DNA of 64,000 nucleotides from an uncultured Monoglobus sp. (lineage in GTDB: Bacteria; Bacillota; Clostridia; Monoglobales; Monoglobaceae). The notes beneath the pieces were generated by a model that was given only the letters and a program-made list of their open reading frames with translations, did not search any database and was not told the DNA's origin. Numbering within the stretch: position 1 is the stretch's first letter; the number at the start of each line of letters is the position of its first letter. This document shows positions 57,403 to 64,000 of the stretch, piece after piece. Location: assembly GCA_947628795.1 (NCBI GenBank), contig CANRBF010000008.1:82383-146382 (forward strand), written 5' to 3'. Both the position numbers and the translations under genes were made by a program.

Positions 57403-59189
57403 TAAGCGCGCTTAATGATTATTACGATATTTTAGCCGAAGAGGGAGCCGTCACTCAGCCGGGAACTTCATCTCAAAAAATCACTCACATGATCATGCTG
57501 AGACCCGACGGAACAATAAGCGATATTATAGACGCGCGCAAACCGGGACAGCCGGACAAAAAAGGCAAAACGAAGCTTGAACCGATCGAGGCCGTTTTGC
57601 CCGAACGCACTCAAAAGCCCGGGATCGACGCTAACATAATAGAGCACCGACCGCTGTATATTTTCGGCCTGAATTATGATAAGCAATCAAACACATTCAC
57701 TCCCGAGGACAGGACCGATAAGGCGAAAAAATCGCACAATTGCTTTGCCGAAGCTAACCTGAATTTCACCGAGGGGATGACATCCGATATTGTGACGGCA
57801 TACAGAAATTTTATCAAAAACTGGGCGCCTGAGAACGAGACGGAAAATCCGTGTCTTTTGAACATCGCCAAAGAATATCCCGGCGCATATTATATCTTTT
57901 GTCCCGACGGACATCCGGAAATCACCCTGCATTCCGAAAACGGAGAAATAATGCAAAAGGTCAAAACGAGTGCGGGAAGCGGCGATCAAAAAATTGACGG
58001 CGTTTGCTCTGTAACGGGAGAGCCTTCGGAAATCGCGAAAATACACGACAAGATCAAAGGTATCCGCGGTGGACAGGCCTCGGGCGGACTTATAGTCAGC
58101 TTTAACGATTCGGCTTTTGAGTCATACGGAAAATCTCAGTCATACAACAGCTCTGTATCAAAAACCGTAATGAAGCATTATACGGAAGCTCTGAATTATC
58201 TTATCGGCGATCCCGATCATCACGAATACTTAGATGACTTAACTATTGTTTTCTGGGCAATGAAAAAAAACGACAGCGCGGAAACCGAACTGCTTATGTC
58301 AATGCTCGGTTTCGGCAGCGATAAAGCTGAAGAAAAAGAGACAAACAGGATGCTGACCAACGCGGCAGCCGAACTGAGCAAGGGCATAAGCGTTGATTTA
58401 TCAACAGACGATATTGACGAAAACGTGACGTTCTACGTGGCGGGCTTCGCTCCGAACAACTCAAGGATCGCGCAGAAATTTATATACCGCGACAAATTCG
58501 GCAACATTTTCGAAAACGCGGCAAGGCATCAGGCTGATATGCTGATCGACGGCCCCCAAAAGCAAATTTCAATTTGGCGTATGCTTCGTGAAATGAAAGC
58601 GCCCAACAGCAAAAGCGAAAAGGCCGCGCCGCCTGTTATAGCGGCGATCTTCGGGGCGATACTCAACGGAACTCGCTACCCCGACGCTCTGCTTGAAACG
58701 ATAATCAGAAGAGTAAAGGTTGACAAAACAATTAATTATGTTCGCGCCGGAATTATAAAGGCCCATATAAACAGAACGGCAAGATTAAACAAAAAGGAGG
58801 AAATTAAAGTGTCACTTGACAAAACAAACACAAACGAGGCGTACTTATGCGGTAGACTATTCGCGGTGCTTGAGCGCATCCAACAGAATGCCGCGGACAC
58901 AAAGCTGAACAAAACAATAAAGGATTCATACTTTGCGTCCGCCTGCTCAAGACCATCGACGGTGTTCCCAAAGCTTATGAAATTAGCTCAGTATCATCTG
59001 AGAAAGGATGAGTATGCTAAGAGCAACAATATTCTGATGGGCGAAATTATTGACCTGCTCGGAACGGAATTCCCGTCAACATTGTCTCTGCAAGACCAAG
59101 GCAGGTTCGCGATAGGCTACTATCAGCAGGTGCAGGATTTTTTCAAAAAGAAAAATAATGAAAATAATAATACAGAAGGAGAGATATAA
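57396..59189 (+). CDS. cas8c: Cas8c large subunit of type I-C Cascade
   Basis: A 597-residue Csd1-family protein that recognises the PAM and anchors the target strand. It begins MLISALNDYYDILAEEGAVT. RPLYIFGLNYDKQS and FYVAGFAPNNSRIAQKFIYR are family segments. The upstream in-frame extension into cas5c is rejected because ATG 57396 is positioned after AAGGAG. The last 126 codons also encode Cas11c from an internal start. The stop codon is 2 bp before cas7. Confidence 0.9.
   Translation: MLISALNDYYDILAEEGAVTQPGTSSQKITHMIMLRPDGTISDIIDARKPGQPDKKGKTKLEPIEAVLPERTQKPGIDANIIEHRPLYIFGLNYDKQSNTFTPEDRTDKAKKSHNCFAEANLNFTEGMTSDIVTAYRNFIKNWAPENETENPCLLNIAKEYPGAYYIFCPDGHPEITLHSENGEIMQKVKTSAGSGDQKIDGVCSVTGEPSEIAKIHDKIKGIRGGQASGGLIVSFNDSAFESYGKSQSYNSSVSKTVMKHYTEALNYLIGDPDHHEYLDDLTIVFWAMKKNDSAETELLMSMLGFGSDKAEEKETNRMLTNAAAELSKGISVDLSTDDIDENVTFYVAGFAPNNSRIAQKFIYRDKFGNIFENAARHQADMLIDGPQKQISIWRMLREMKAPNSKSEKAAPPVIAAIFGAILNGTRYPDALLETIIRRVKVDKTINYVRAGIIKAHINRTARLNKKEEIKVSLDKTNTNEAYLCGRLFAVLERIQQNAADTKLNKTIKDSYFASACSRPSTVFPKLMKLAQYHLRKDEYAKSNNILMGEIIDLLGTEFPSTLSLQDQGRFAIGYYQQVQDFFKKKNNENNNTEGEI
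58809..59189 (+). CDS. cas11c: Cas11c small subunit (internal start within cas8c)
   Basis: AAAAAGGAGG lies 8 bases before an in-frame GTG at 58809, a much better ribosome site than expected inside a gene. It would give a 126-residue, largely helical protein (VSLDKTNTNEAYLCGRLFAV, then LERIQQNAADTKLNK) to the common stop. In type I-C systems the small subunit Cas11c is known to arise by internal translation of cas8c, and size and position agree. Confidence 0.8.
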   Translation: MSLDKTNTNEAYLCGRLFAVLERIQQNAADTKLNKTIKDSYFASACSRPSTVFPKLMKLAQYHLRKDEYAKSNNILMGEIIDLLGTEFPSTLSLQDQGRFAIGYYQQVQDFFKKKNNENNNTEGEI

Positions 59190-59191
59190 AA

Positions 59192-60055
59192 ATGGAAACT
59201 ATTAAAAACAGATATGAGTTTATAGCGCTTTTTGATGTTGAAAGCGGAAACCCCAACGGTGATCCGGATGCGGGCAATATGCCGAGAGTGGATCCGGAAA
59301 CGGCGCACGGCATAGTTACCGATGTGTGCATAAAAAGAAAAATACGTAATTTTGTCGAACTGAGCAAGGAGGGCGAGCCGGGATATAATATACTGATCAA
59401 GTCTGACAGATCGCTCAACTCCAAGTTCACCGAGGCATATGAAGCCGAAGGACTCAAGACCAAGCAAAAAGGCAAAAATGTCGACGACGTAAAAAAGGCG
59501 CGCGATTACATGTGCAAAAACTATTTTGACGTGCGCGCGTTCGGCGCGGTAATGAACACAGGCGATGATCCGTGCGGTATCGTGCGCGGTCCGATTCAGA
59601 TCAACTTCGCCAGAAGCGTCGATCCGGTATACACTCAGGACATCACGATCACAAGACAGGCGAGGACCACCGACGAGAGAATGGGAAGCGGCGAGACCGA
59701 AATGGGCAGAAAGAGCATAATACCTTACGGCCTTTATAAGGCGGAGGGTTATGTGTCGGCAATGCTCGCGCAGAAGGTCACAGGTTTTTCGGAAGAGGAT
59801 CTCGAGCTGCTCTGGACAGCTGTAATCAATATGTTCGAACACGATCACAGCGCGGCGCGCGGTAAAATGTGCATGAGAAAGCTCCTGATATTTAAACATG
59901 AAAGCCCGCTCGGAAACGCCCCATCGCATATCTTGTTTGATAAGATAGCGATCAATAAGAAAGACGGCATCGAGTGTCCGAGAAGTTATGATGATTACGA
60001 GATCGTCATAGACAAAGACATGCCCGAGGGCGTAACTCTCATTGAAAAGCTGTAA
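59192..60055 (+). CDS. cas7c: Cas7c backbone subunit of type I-C Cascade
   Basis: A 287-residue Csd2-family protein. NRYEFIALFDVESGNPNGDP and RVDPETAHGIVTDVCIKRKI form the RAMP core. FDVRAFGAVMNTG and RPGQ-like RGPIQINFARSVDPV, TTDERMGSGETEMGRKSIIP complete the family pattern. Several copies coat the crRNA. The ribosome site is AAGGAGAG. The stop overlaps cas4 (TAATG). Confidence 0.94.
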   Translation: METIKNRYEFIALFDVESGNPNGDPDAGNMPRVDPETAHGIVTDVCIKRKIRNFVELSKEGEPGYNILIKSDRSLNSKFTEAYEAEGLKTKQKGKNVDDVKKARDYMCKNYFDVRAFGAVMNTGDDPCGIVRGPIQINFARSVDPVYTQDITITRQARTTDERMGSGETEMGRKSIIPYGLYKAEGYVSAMLAQKVTGFSEEDLELLWTAVINMFEHDHSAARGKMCMRKLLIFKHESPLGNAPSHILFDKIAINKKDGIECPRSYDDYEIVIDKDMPEGVTLIEKL

Positions 60056-60699
60056 TGATCAATATCCGCACTATCCAGCATTATATGTACTGCCCTCGAC
60101 GCTTCGGACTGCTTGAGTTAAATCAAGACTGGGCGGAAAACGCTTTTGTCGTGAAGGCGAACATTATGCACGAGCGCGTCCATTCGGGCATGCACGAGCT
60201 TCGGTCAAAAAGGAAAATCGAACTCAGTTCGGTCTCGCTTTATCACGACGAGCTCGATCTGTACGGCGTAGCGGACTGCGTTGAATTCATAAAAAACAAG
60301 ACGGGGGCTTATATAAATCAGCTCGGCGACAATTTCAATGTGAACATCGTTGAATATAAGCCTCGCCGCCCCGCGGCCGGAACAGTAAACGAAACGGACG
60401 CGATACAGGTCTTTGCGCAAAAGCTTTGCGCGGACTATATATGGAAATGCGAAAGCACGGGCTATATATACTACGGCGACGCGCATCGCAGGGTAAAGCT
60501 AGATCTTAACGAGGAGTATGACAAATACTATTCTCTGCTGCAAAAGCTGCTTTTTGAAATGAACAAAGTTCTTGAAAGCGGAAAAATACCGCCTCGGGTC
60601 AAAGGACAGAAATGCAGCGGATGTTCAATGAAAGACGTGTGTATTCCTCAGAATAAAAAATACACCGTTCGCTATCTTATTAAGGAAGAGCGCATATGA
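60055..60699 (+). CDS. cas4: Cas4 spacer-acquisition nuclease
   Basis: A 214-residue PD-(D/E)xK nuclease with an iron-sulfur cluster. The cysteines are one in YMYCPRRFGL and three in KCSGCSMKDVC. The active site is the D of YGVADCVEF and the E-Y-K of NIVEYKPRR. It trims prespacers and selects the PAM side with Cas1. Adjacent cas1 overlaps by 4 bases. Confidence 0.93.
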   Translation: MINIRTIQHYMYCPRRFGLLELNQDWAENAFVVKANIMHERVHSGMHELRSKRKIELSSVSLYHDELDLYGVADCVEFIKNKTGAYINQLGDNFNVNIVEYKPRRPAAGTVNETDAIQVFAQKLCADYIWKCESTGYIYYGDAHRRVKLDLNEEYDKYYSLLQKLLFEMNKVLESGKIPPRVKGQKCSGCSMKDVCIPQNKKYTVRYLIKEERI

Positions 60700-61718
60700 G
60701 AAAGCTTTTGAATTCGCTGTATATAACAGACGAGGATATCTATCTCACCCTTGACGGAGAAAACATTGTATGCAGGAAGGATAATGAGATCAAGCTCAGG
60801 GTGCCTTTTTCAAATATCGAGGCCGTGTATTGTTTCAGTTACCTCGGCTGTTCGCCGGCCTTAATGGGAAAATGCGCAAAGTATGGTATTCCCATAAGCT
60901 TTATTTCGCCAAGCGGCCGCTTTCTCGCGAGCATTCACGGCCCGACGCACGGTAATATACTGCTTAGAAAAGCGCAGTTTGAGCAATTCGCCGATCCTCC
61001 GACGCTGCTGAGGCAAAACACGGTCGCCGCCAAGATAGCAAACACAAAAAGCGTTGTGAAGCGAACATTAAAAGATTACCCGTCAATAAATTCGGACGGC
61101 GGCCTTTCGCATTGTATTGAGCTGCTCGATCAATACATAGAAAACGTGTACGAAACCGAAGATATAAACGAAATTCTCGGTATAGAGGGGCGCGGAGCAA
61201 AGGCGTACTTTGATGTTTTTGACAGCCTGATCCTGCATCAAAAGAATGACTTTAAATTCTCAATGAGAACCAAGCGACCCCCGCTTGACAGAGTTAATGC
61301 CGTTTTGTCGTTTTTGTATACGATTTGGACAAACGACTATGCCTCAGCGCTTGAAAGCGTGGGCCTGGACAGTTATATGGGATTTTATCATTCCGTGCGT
61401 CCGGGCCGCGCCTCGCTGGCTTGCGATCTTGTGGAAGAAAGCCGATGCGTCATAGAACGATTCGTTCTGACTATGATAAATTTAAAAATACTGAACGCTG
61501 CGGATTTTGAAACGCAGGTCAGCGGAGCGGTATTTCTAAACACGGACGGCAAAAAGAAATTACTTTCCAAGTGGCAGGAAAAGAAGCGAAGCGATATTGT
61601 CCATCCGTATTTGAAACAGAAATTAAAGCTCGGCCTTTTGCCATACGCGCAAAGCATGCTGCTCGCAAAGTATATTCGCGGCGAAATCGAAGAGTATCCG
61701 TGCTATATTGCAAAATAG
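60696..61718 (+). CDS. cas1: Cas1 integrase (type I-C)
   Basis: A 340-residue Cas1. The N-terminal beta domain is LNSLYITDEDIYLTLDGENI. The active-site residues lie in LGIEGRGAKAYFDVF (Glu), GFYHSVRPGRASLACDLVEE (His, Asp). It inserts new spacers at the leader end of the array with Cas2 and Cas4. The gene is intact, so the locus looks capable of adaptation. Confidence 0.95.
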   Translation: MRKLLNSLYITDEDIYLTLDGENIVCRKDNEIKLRVPFSNIEAVYCFSYLGCSPALMGKCAKYGIPISFISPSGRFLASIHGPTHGNILLRKAQFEQFADPPTLLRQNTVAAKIANTKSVVKRTLKDYPSINSDGGLSHCIELLDQYIENVYETEDINEILGIEGRGAKAYFDVFDSLILHQKNDFKFSMRTKRPPLDRVNAVLSFLYTIWTNDYASALESVGLDSYMGFYHSVRPGRASLACDLVEESRCVIERFVLTMINLKILNAADFETQVSGAVFLNTDGKKKLLSKWQEKKRSDIVHPYLKQKLKLGLLPYAQSMLLAKYIRGEIEEYPCYIAK

Positions 61719-61730
61719 GAGGGCAAAATC

Positions 61731-62021
61731 ATGATGAGTGTTGTAAGCTATGATGTCTCAACAATAAATCCGGCAGGAAAGAAAAGGCTCAGAAAGGTCG
61801 CGAAGGAATGTCTCAACTACGGTCAGCGCGTGCAGAATTCGGTTTTTGAAGTTGATGTTGATTACTCGACATTTCTGAAATTGAAAGACAGATTGGAAAA
61901 AATTATTGACAAAGATAAGGACAGCCTAAGGATATATTATCTCGGAAATAATTGGAAAAAGCGAGTTGAGCATATAGGTGCCAAACCGACCTATGACCCG
62001 GAAGGCGCGCTGATTATATAG
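61731..62021 (+). CDS. cas2: Cas2 adaptation protein
   Basis: A 96-residue ferredoxin-fold protein. VVSYDVSTINPAGKKRLRKV and QNSVFEVDVDYSTFLKLKDR, then SLRIYYLGNN, match Cas2. The ribosome site is AGGAGGG. An ATG one codon later is equally good. It ends 144 bp before the first repeat. Confidence 0.94.
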   Translation: MMSVVSYDVSTINPAGKKRLRKVAKECLNYGQRVQNSVFEVDVDYSTFLKLKDRLEKIIDKDKDSLRIYYLGNNWKKRVEHIGAKPTYDPEGALII

Positions 62022-62165
62022 CGAACTCAGCGAACCTTAAGCAATATCAAAAACCCAATAAGGTTCGCCGAAAAAAATATTTGATTTTCCTTCAAATGTA
62101 TGTTAAAATTTTAAAGAAGTCCGCCAAAATGTGAGGCGAGATCCATATATTATACAATATATAGG
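62022..62165 (+). promoter_or_regulatory. CRISPR leader with array promoter and inverted repeat
   Basis: GCGAACCTTA (62030-62039) and TAAGGTTCGC (62059-62068) form a perfect 10-bp inverted repeat. TTGATT (62081-62086), 17 bp, TAAAAT (62104-62109) is the probable array promoter. The rest is AT-rich, as leaders usually are. Confidence 0.7.
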
Positions 62166-63392
62166 GTCACGCCTCCCAGAGGCGTGTGAGTTGAAACCAA
62201 AAGGAAGAAGAAATATTAAATCGTCAGATGGTCACGCCTCCCAGAGGCGTGTGAGTTGAAACTACATTGGGTTTATTTTCAAGCCCCGCGATCGTTCGTC
62301 ACGCCTCCCAGAGGCGTGTGAGTTGAAACGGCAAAATTGTTGTAATCGCTACCATGCCAGACCGTCACGCCTCCCAGAGGCGTGTGAGTTGAAACGTCGG
62401 AGCCGTCCGAGCTTGTCGGAGCTGTCCGAGCGTCACGCCTCCCAGAGGCGTGTGAGTTGAAACTTAACTTATCCGCGTCAATAAGTCGCATTATATCGTC
62501 ACGCCTCCCAGAGGCGTGTGAGTTGAAACAACATTTTTCCGCCGGCAAGCAGCTGAACGCTCGGTCACGCCTCCCAGAGGCGTGTGAGTTGAAACTAGTA
62601 GTAGTTAATAATCAGGAATCGGGACAAGAGTCACGCCTCCCAGAGGCGTGTGAGTTGAAACCCATCCAATTCCATTATTGTCACGATGGCATAGTGTCAC
62701 GCCTCCCAGAGGCGTGTGAGTTGAAACTGATGAAATGAGTATTTTTAGGTTCAAAAATGAACGTCACGCCTCCCAGAGGCGTGTGAGTTGAAACGAGAAT
62801 TATCAAATCCGTAATTTAAAGACGAGCCAGTCACGCCTCCCAGAGGCGTGTGAGTTGAAACGCTCTGGTAGTCCTGATACTCGACCGGGACAAATGTCAC
62901 GCCTCCCAGAGGCGTGTGAGTTGAAACCGGATAATAGAGGTATTTTTTCTCGATAAAATACGTCACGCCTCCCAGAGGCGTGTGAGTTGAAACGTTGTAT
63001 GTGTAGTCGCGACCGATATTAAACACCTGTCACGCCTCCCAGAGGCGTGTGAGTTGAAACCCTGCAGAATCGTTACTCCGCACCCTTGACAATAGTCACG
63101 CCTCCCAGAGGCGTGTGAGTTGAAACTTATTTAATGTCGCGCAAGTCGCTCGTAAACTCGCGTCACGCCTCCCAGAGGCGTGTGAGTTGAAACGCCTGTC
63201 ATGGCCTATCACTCCTGACTATACAAAGGTCACGCCTCCCAGAGGCGTGTGAGTTGAAACCGCAAACTTAACCTTACCGCAAAGCAAGCGCAAGTCACGC
63301 CTCCCAGAGGCGTGTGAGTTGAAACGTCGATGTATAGTTTCCAACTGAAACAGCAATCATGTCACGCCTCCCAGAGGCGTGTGAGTTGAAAT
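62166..63392 (+). CRISPR. Type I-C CRISPR array, 19 repeats and 18 spacers
   Basis: The 32-nt repeat contains the perfect stem CACGCCTC-CCA-GAGGCGTG followed by the tail TGAGTTGAAAC, the type I-C form. Eighteen copies are identical, and the last (63361-63392) ends in T instead of C. Spacers are 33-36 nt and all different. The leader lies on the cas2 side and the degenerate end is distal, so transcription and ageing both run left to right. Confidence 0.98.
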
Positions 63393-63426
63393 CCGTGGTG
63401 CGCGGCATTTGTGACGTGGTGTTTCA

Positions 63427-63461
63427 GTCACGTCTCCCAGAAACCTCTGGGAGGCATGACG
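63427..63461 (+). repeat. Degenerate half-repeat joined to an inverted repeat copy at the array end
   Basis: GTCACGTCTCCCAGA (first half of a repeat with one change) is followed after AACC by TCTGGGAGGCATGAC, its near-complement. This makes a 15-bp hairpin with one mismatch and one G-T pair, then GTTTTG. The second half is antisense to the array repeats. Confidence 0.7.
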
Positions 63462-63502
63462 TTTTGCGCAGGCGCTGAAAAACATCGGTAAAATATTTCA
63501 AT

Positions 63503-63640
63503 TCACACGTCAATTGTTTCAGGTATGGCAACAGCGGAGGCATTTCCATAATATTTTGTAATGGTAGCGTTGCCGCCCTCGTCGACCTCATATTCCCATA
63601 TAATGATCGGCTCGGCTGTGTCTCCGTAGGAGCCTTTTTA
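63503..63640 (-). pseudogene. Fragment of a surface protein with BspA-like repeat ending
   Basis: Minus-strand frame reads IIIWEYEVDEGGNATITKYY, then GNASAVAIPETIDV before TGA. The Y-x-G-x-A-x-x-V-x-I-P-E-T-I core is that of leucine-rich BspA-like repeats of Clostridia surface proteins. A stop lies upstream in frame and there is no start, so only a fragment remains. Confidence 0.5.
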
Positions 63641-63744
63641 AGATATGTCGCACCAATATTATATCATACCGAGAAATTGCTTTCAAATTATTAATTGTTC
63701 CGATGTTATTTGATTTTTGCAAATAGACAATGTATATTAAATGA

Positions 63745-63773
63745 TTGACAAATAATATCTATTGTGATATAAT
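63745..63773 (+). promoter_or_regulatory. Promoter of the RelB/DinJ-like gene
   Basis: TTGACA at 63745-63750 and TATAAT at 63768-63773, spacer 17 bp, followed by AAAGGAG. Confidence 0.85.
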
Positions 63774-63794
63774 ACAGAAAAAGGAGATGATAAT

Positions 63795-63932
63795 ATGGCA
63801 CAGACAACTCAAATCAATTTCCGAATTGACGAAAATGTAAAAAAAGACGCCGAGATTGTTTTGAATGATTTGGGACTTACCATGTCGGCGGCGATAACGG
63901 TCTTTCTTATTCAGGGAAAACCAATGCGCTAA
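63795..63932 (+). pseudogene. Truncated RelB/DinJ family antitoxin
   Basis: 45 residues: TTQINFRIDENVKKDAEIVL, then NDLGLTMSAAITVFL and an early stop after QGKPMR. The ribbon-helix-helix half of a RelB/DinJ antitoxin is complete, but the C-terminal toxin-binding tail is missing (usual length is 85-100). No toxin frame follows. It may still bind DNA. It is replaced downstream by a palindromic repeat. Confidence 0.75.
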
Positions 63933-63934
63933 AC

Positions 63935-63958
63935 TTCGGGGTTCGGGGCAGAGCCCCG
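63935..63958. repeat. Short palindromic intergenic repeat
   Basis: CGGGGTTCGGGG followed by CAGAGCCCCG: the GGGGC-AGA-GCCCC palindrome preceded by a CGGGGTT direct repeat. Elements of this form are dispersed between genes in many gut Firmicutes. It sits exactly where the antitoxin frame is cut. Confidence 0.4.
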
Positions 63959-63959
63959 T

Positions 63960-64000
63960 TTACGCTGTTTTTTCCTCGTGCATTATCTCCAGCTGCCGGA
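63960..64000 (-). CDS. C-terminal end of an unidentified gene (partial)
   Basis: The last 12 codons (RQLEIMHEEKTA then TAA) of a minus-strand frame that continues beyond the right edge. Too little is visible to name it. The frame could also be spurious. Confidence 0.3.
   Translation of the reverse strand, partial: RQLEIMHEEKTA

Noticed and set aside
62279..63026. Open frames with repeated SRLPEACELK-, VSTHTPLGGVT- and RFNSHASGRR-like peptides
   Set aside because: They are translations of the CRISPR repeats and spacers, not proteins.

Overview
The window looks like the chromosome of an anaerobic Clostridia-type Firmicute, probably an Oscillospirales-like gut or environmental lineage. This is inferred from consensus TTGACA-17-TATAAT promoters, strong AGGAGG ribosome sites, occasional GTG/TTG starts, a CotJC-like manganese catalase, ferredoxin-fused aldo/keto reductases and a Clostridia-style Pst/Pho locus. 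There is no rRNA. One odd tRNA-Met-like element was seen.

Layout: 1-1.8 kb is a peptide-resistance-type ABC exporter. 1.9-5.2 kb is an accessory strip of toxin-antitoxin and DUF genes with near-identical terminators and promoter boxes, plus a candidate sRNA. 5.2-17.5 kb is carbohydrate and general metabolism: a GH3 glycosidase carrying a C-terminal rhodanese domain, an AraC regulator, DinB, Mn-catalase and GH105. 17.6-18.5 kb is an ImmA/XRE pair. 18.7-24.9 kb is the pstSCAB-phoU-phoBR phosphate locus. 24.9-31.4 kb holds an aldo/keto reductase, an ECF sigma/anti-sigma pair, a solute-binding lipoprotein, an orphan histidine kinase and small membrane proteins.

31.6-52.5 kb is a large sulfur-metabolism island built around a nitrogenase-like enzyme. 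The minus-strand operon is DUF2292, NifX-like, NifB-like, NifH-like, cysteine desulfurase, cystathionine lyase/synthase and CysK/MccA-like. It diverges from NifD-like, NifK-like and a second NifX-like gene. Around these lie a second cysK, a rhodanese/PP-loop protein, LysR and AraC-type regulators, metNIQ, two glutamate-cysteine ligases and an Ntn glutamine amidotransferase. All six P-cluster cysteines and candidate FeMo-co-type ligands are kept, but nifE, nifN and nifV are absent. The setting points to reduction of an organic sulfur compound (methylthio-alkane reductase-like) rather than nitrogen fixation. Three operons of the island share a 24-nt leader motif fused to an intrinsic terminator, which looks like a common attenuation device.

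53.7-63.5 kb is a complete type I-C CRISPR-Cas locus (cas3-cas5-cas8c/cas11c-cas7-cas4-cas1-cas2 and 19 repeats) next to an integrase remnant. Upstream of cas3 lies a promoter-driven RNA with two degenerate CRISPR repeats. Its spacer-like segment matches the cas3 leader beside a CTC PAM, which strongly suggests a crRNA-like autorepressor of the cas operon. The last 0.6 kb holds gene remnants and a truncated RelB/DinJ antitoxin.
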